Of a stretch of 37,110 nt of DNA, positions 35,672 through 37,110 are shown piece after piece; the first letter of the stretch is position 1; the number at the start of each line of letters is the position of its first letter. A program made the translations under genes and the position numbers. The notes beneath the pieces were generated by a model. That model searched no databases, was not told where the DNA came from, and was given only the letters and a program-made list of their open reading frames with translations. This stretch comes from Auxenochlorella pyrenoidosa (taxonomy: Eukaryota > Chlorophyta > Trebouxiophyceae > Chlorellales > Chlorellaceae): assembly GCA_001430745.1 (NCBI GenBank), contig KQ481983.1, positions 3,632,349 through 3,669,458 of the forward strand, in the 5' to 3' direction.

Positions 35672-36540
35672 GGCGGGAGTGTCGGGGAGGAACTCCCCGC
35701 AGGAGGATGCTGGCTGCCAAAGGTGCCAGGCCAGGCTGACAGAGAATACGGGGAGGTGAGAACGTCTGGAGAATGCTCCGATTGCACCAGGTCAAGACAG
35801 GCAGCGCCAGCCGCTGCGTGCCTGTCGCAGGAGCAGCGGCATCTTCTTGGCGCGCACCCCGATCAAGAAGCTTTTTGGTTGATGATAATACATCAGTCAG
35901 CCAAAGCAGAGCACGACAAAGTGTTGGCAGAAGTAGACTGCATTGTCGCTGCGGTTGTAGCGGTGGCAGCCTTCAGACACTGCTGTTGACAGAGATTGCT
36001 TACAGAGAGGGCGAAACAGCCCACAAAGAACGATCGGACTAGCATAGCATGCACAAATGGGGACACTGAGGACGAAGATGCACTGATTGGAAGCACGACA
36101 GGAGGAAGTAATGGCAGTGGGCCTGAGCTGAGGGCATACATGCATTTGCAGCCGTGGTCCATGGCTGCCACAACGGCCAGGCAGACCACCTCCCACACGC
36201 TACGATGCACTGCAGGCAGTGGGCGGGCCAGCCAGATTGTGGCCCGGGCCAGGGGCGCCGGGTGGGGCTGCTCTGCAGCTGTCGCCGCGCTGACTGCGCC
36301 GACAACTGCCTGGGCATTAGTTGAAGGTAGCAGAGGTGAGCCTCCGCTGCAGTGGCTGTCGTTGATCCGTCCTGCCTGGGGGTTTGTGTTGCGTTTTGCT
36401 TTTGTCACTTGTATTGGTATTCTGGCTTTCGATTGAGTTGATGCATGGCACTTCGGCAACGCAAATGAAGTACAGAAGTCTTGATTTCTGACATGACCCG
36501 CTCGTTCCAAAAGTTGAAAAGTTGACATGAGACGCGCCAT
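35672..36540. other. Region upstream of RecQ, no supported gene
   Basis: About 870 bp before the RecQ start. The part at 35860-36060 is AT-richer and suits a promoter and 5' UTR. Open frames of 256 codons (minus, 35893-36663) and 146 codons (plus, 35996-36436) overlap each other. Neither resembles a family or shows splice-supported neighbours. The 36080-36330 part has coding-like composition and could hide an exon, but I cannot assign it. Confidence 0.4.
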
Positions 36541-36557
36541 GTGCACATGGCGCCATG

Positions 36558-36812
36558 TGAAACCAAAGGTCCCCTCACAAGGGGGGCTCTCATGTTCATG
36601 TTGACCAATCCCACATGGCCCCACAAGGGGTGGTGAATCTCGGGATGTGTTCGCCGTCGCCATGGACCCCCAGTTTCAAAAGGGGGGGTCCCTGGCAGTG
36701 GCGGCCTGGTGTAAGCTGGTGCTGGTGGCGGCACCTGGACCCCAGGTTTTCAAAGAGGGGAGTCCTGGGGGGACGTTGGCTACACCTGAACCCATGTTTG
36801 GAAAGAGGGGGG
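36558..36812. repeat. Cluster of degenerate hairpin-forming repeats
   Basis: Related units read roughly ggacccc-(n)gttt-(n)aaagaggggrgtcc and start near 36664, 36737 and 36788, with a weaker relative near 36558. The unit at 36664 is self-complementary: GGACCCCC, a 10-base loop, then GGGGGGGTCC. The spacing (73 and 51 bp) is irregular, so this is not a simple tandem array. It lies between RecQ and the tRNA gene and does not overlap a supported exon. Confidence 0.6.
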
Positions 36813-36907
36813 TCCTGCGAGCGGCACCCAACCCCCACCACGTGCCTACCTGGTCGTCCTGGGTTCCTGGGGCGTTTTGGGACATGTCTGGGCACCAAAA
36901 GTTCGAT

Positions 36908-37023
36908 GACGCCGGCAGGATTCGAACCTGCGCCCTTGCGGAACCGGGTGCTATACAGCTTGATCTGAGCGAAACTCAGCCTGTTCCTTAACCGGTCGGA
37001 TTAGACCACTCTCCCACGGCGTC
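36908..37023 (-). tRNA. tRNA-Leu(AAG) with an intron
   Basis: The minus strand folds as a complete tRNA. The acceptor stem GACGCCG pairs perfectly with CGGCGTC. A 3-bp D stem is GGA/TCC, the anticodon stem ACCGG pairs with CCGGT, a long variable arm has a CC-GCAA-GG hairpin, and the T arm is GCAGG-TTCGAAT-CCTGC. The anticodon loop reads TT-AAG-G, giving AAG, which decodes CUU leucine. A long variable arm and discriminator A (36907) agree with leucine. An intron of about 37 nt (36985-36949) follows the base 3' of the anticodon, the canonical eukaryotic position, so tRNA splicing is needed. Being the minus strand, transcription runs toward the hairpin repeats. Confidence 0.93.
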
Positions 37024-37110
37024 AGACCGCGGTGGGGATGTCTGCAGCGAATTTCCACTTTGTGATATTCGTTCAAAAATGCTGACGTGGCATGTCTCCG
37101 GGCGAATTTC
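37024..37110. other. tRNA 5' flank to the end of the window
   Basis: These 87 bp upstream of the tRNA contain the octamer GAATTTCC/GAATTTC twice (about 37049 and at the window end) in AT-richer sequence. No gene is seen. Confidence 0.3.

Overview
The window looks like nuclear DNA of a GC-rich, intron-dense green alga, most likely a trebouxiophyte of the Chlorella/Micractinium kind. The signs are very high GC, CDSs cut into many short exons by introns of mostly 90-350 nt, plant/algal housekeeping proteins, Ser-Pro-rich secreted linkers, TGTAA motifs downstream of some stops, and a eukaryotic tRNA with an intron. The organism is inferred; no marker gene is present. I rebuilt the genes by joining exons whose protein matches the family on both sides of each splice and whose phases add up. 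All eight complete models close in frame, covering about 90 introns.

Layout. At 1-87 (+) is the C-terminal tail of a gene outside the window. From 639 to 20414 six genes lie head-to-tail on the minus strand. In transcription order from the right they are a class IV-like histone deacetylase with a transit-peptide-like N-terminus (20414-17473), a secreted class 3 lipase (16575-13221), NAC-alpha (12621-10508), a long coiled-coil/polyQ protein (10222-6427), a small single-pass membrane protein (5980-5125) and the 26S proteasome ATPase RPT1 (4858-639). The deacetylase shares a 381-bp divergent promoter with a plus-strand gene (20796-27573). That gene encodes a 1094-residue type I membrane protein with a beta-sandwich, receptor-like ectodomain and a Cys-rich module. 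It converges on a 27-exon RecQ helicase (35671-27866, minus). A tRNA-Leu(AAG) with an intron lies at 36908-37023 (minus), preceded by a cluster of degenerate hairpin repeats.

Working together. This is an ordinary eukaryotic gene neighbourhood, not an operon. Proteostasis (RPT1, NAC-alpha), genome maintenance (RecQ), deacylation (HDAC) and cell-surface functions (lipase, receptor-like protein) sit side by side with no obvious pathway link.

Most notable. Eight of the 13 RPT1 introns begin with GC instead of GT, while NAC-alpha, the coiled-coil gene, the small membrane-protein gene and the deacetylase have none (0 of 22). The receptor-like gene has three GC-AG introns. One of them is 141 nt and open in frame, so retention would insert 47 residues. 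The same gene has one intron with no AG at its 3' end, beside a 21-C run. The receptor-like protein is the best candidate here for something undescribed.
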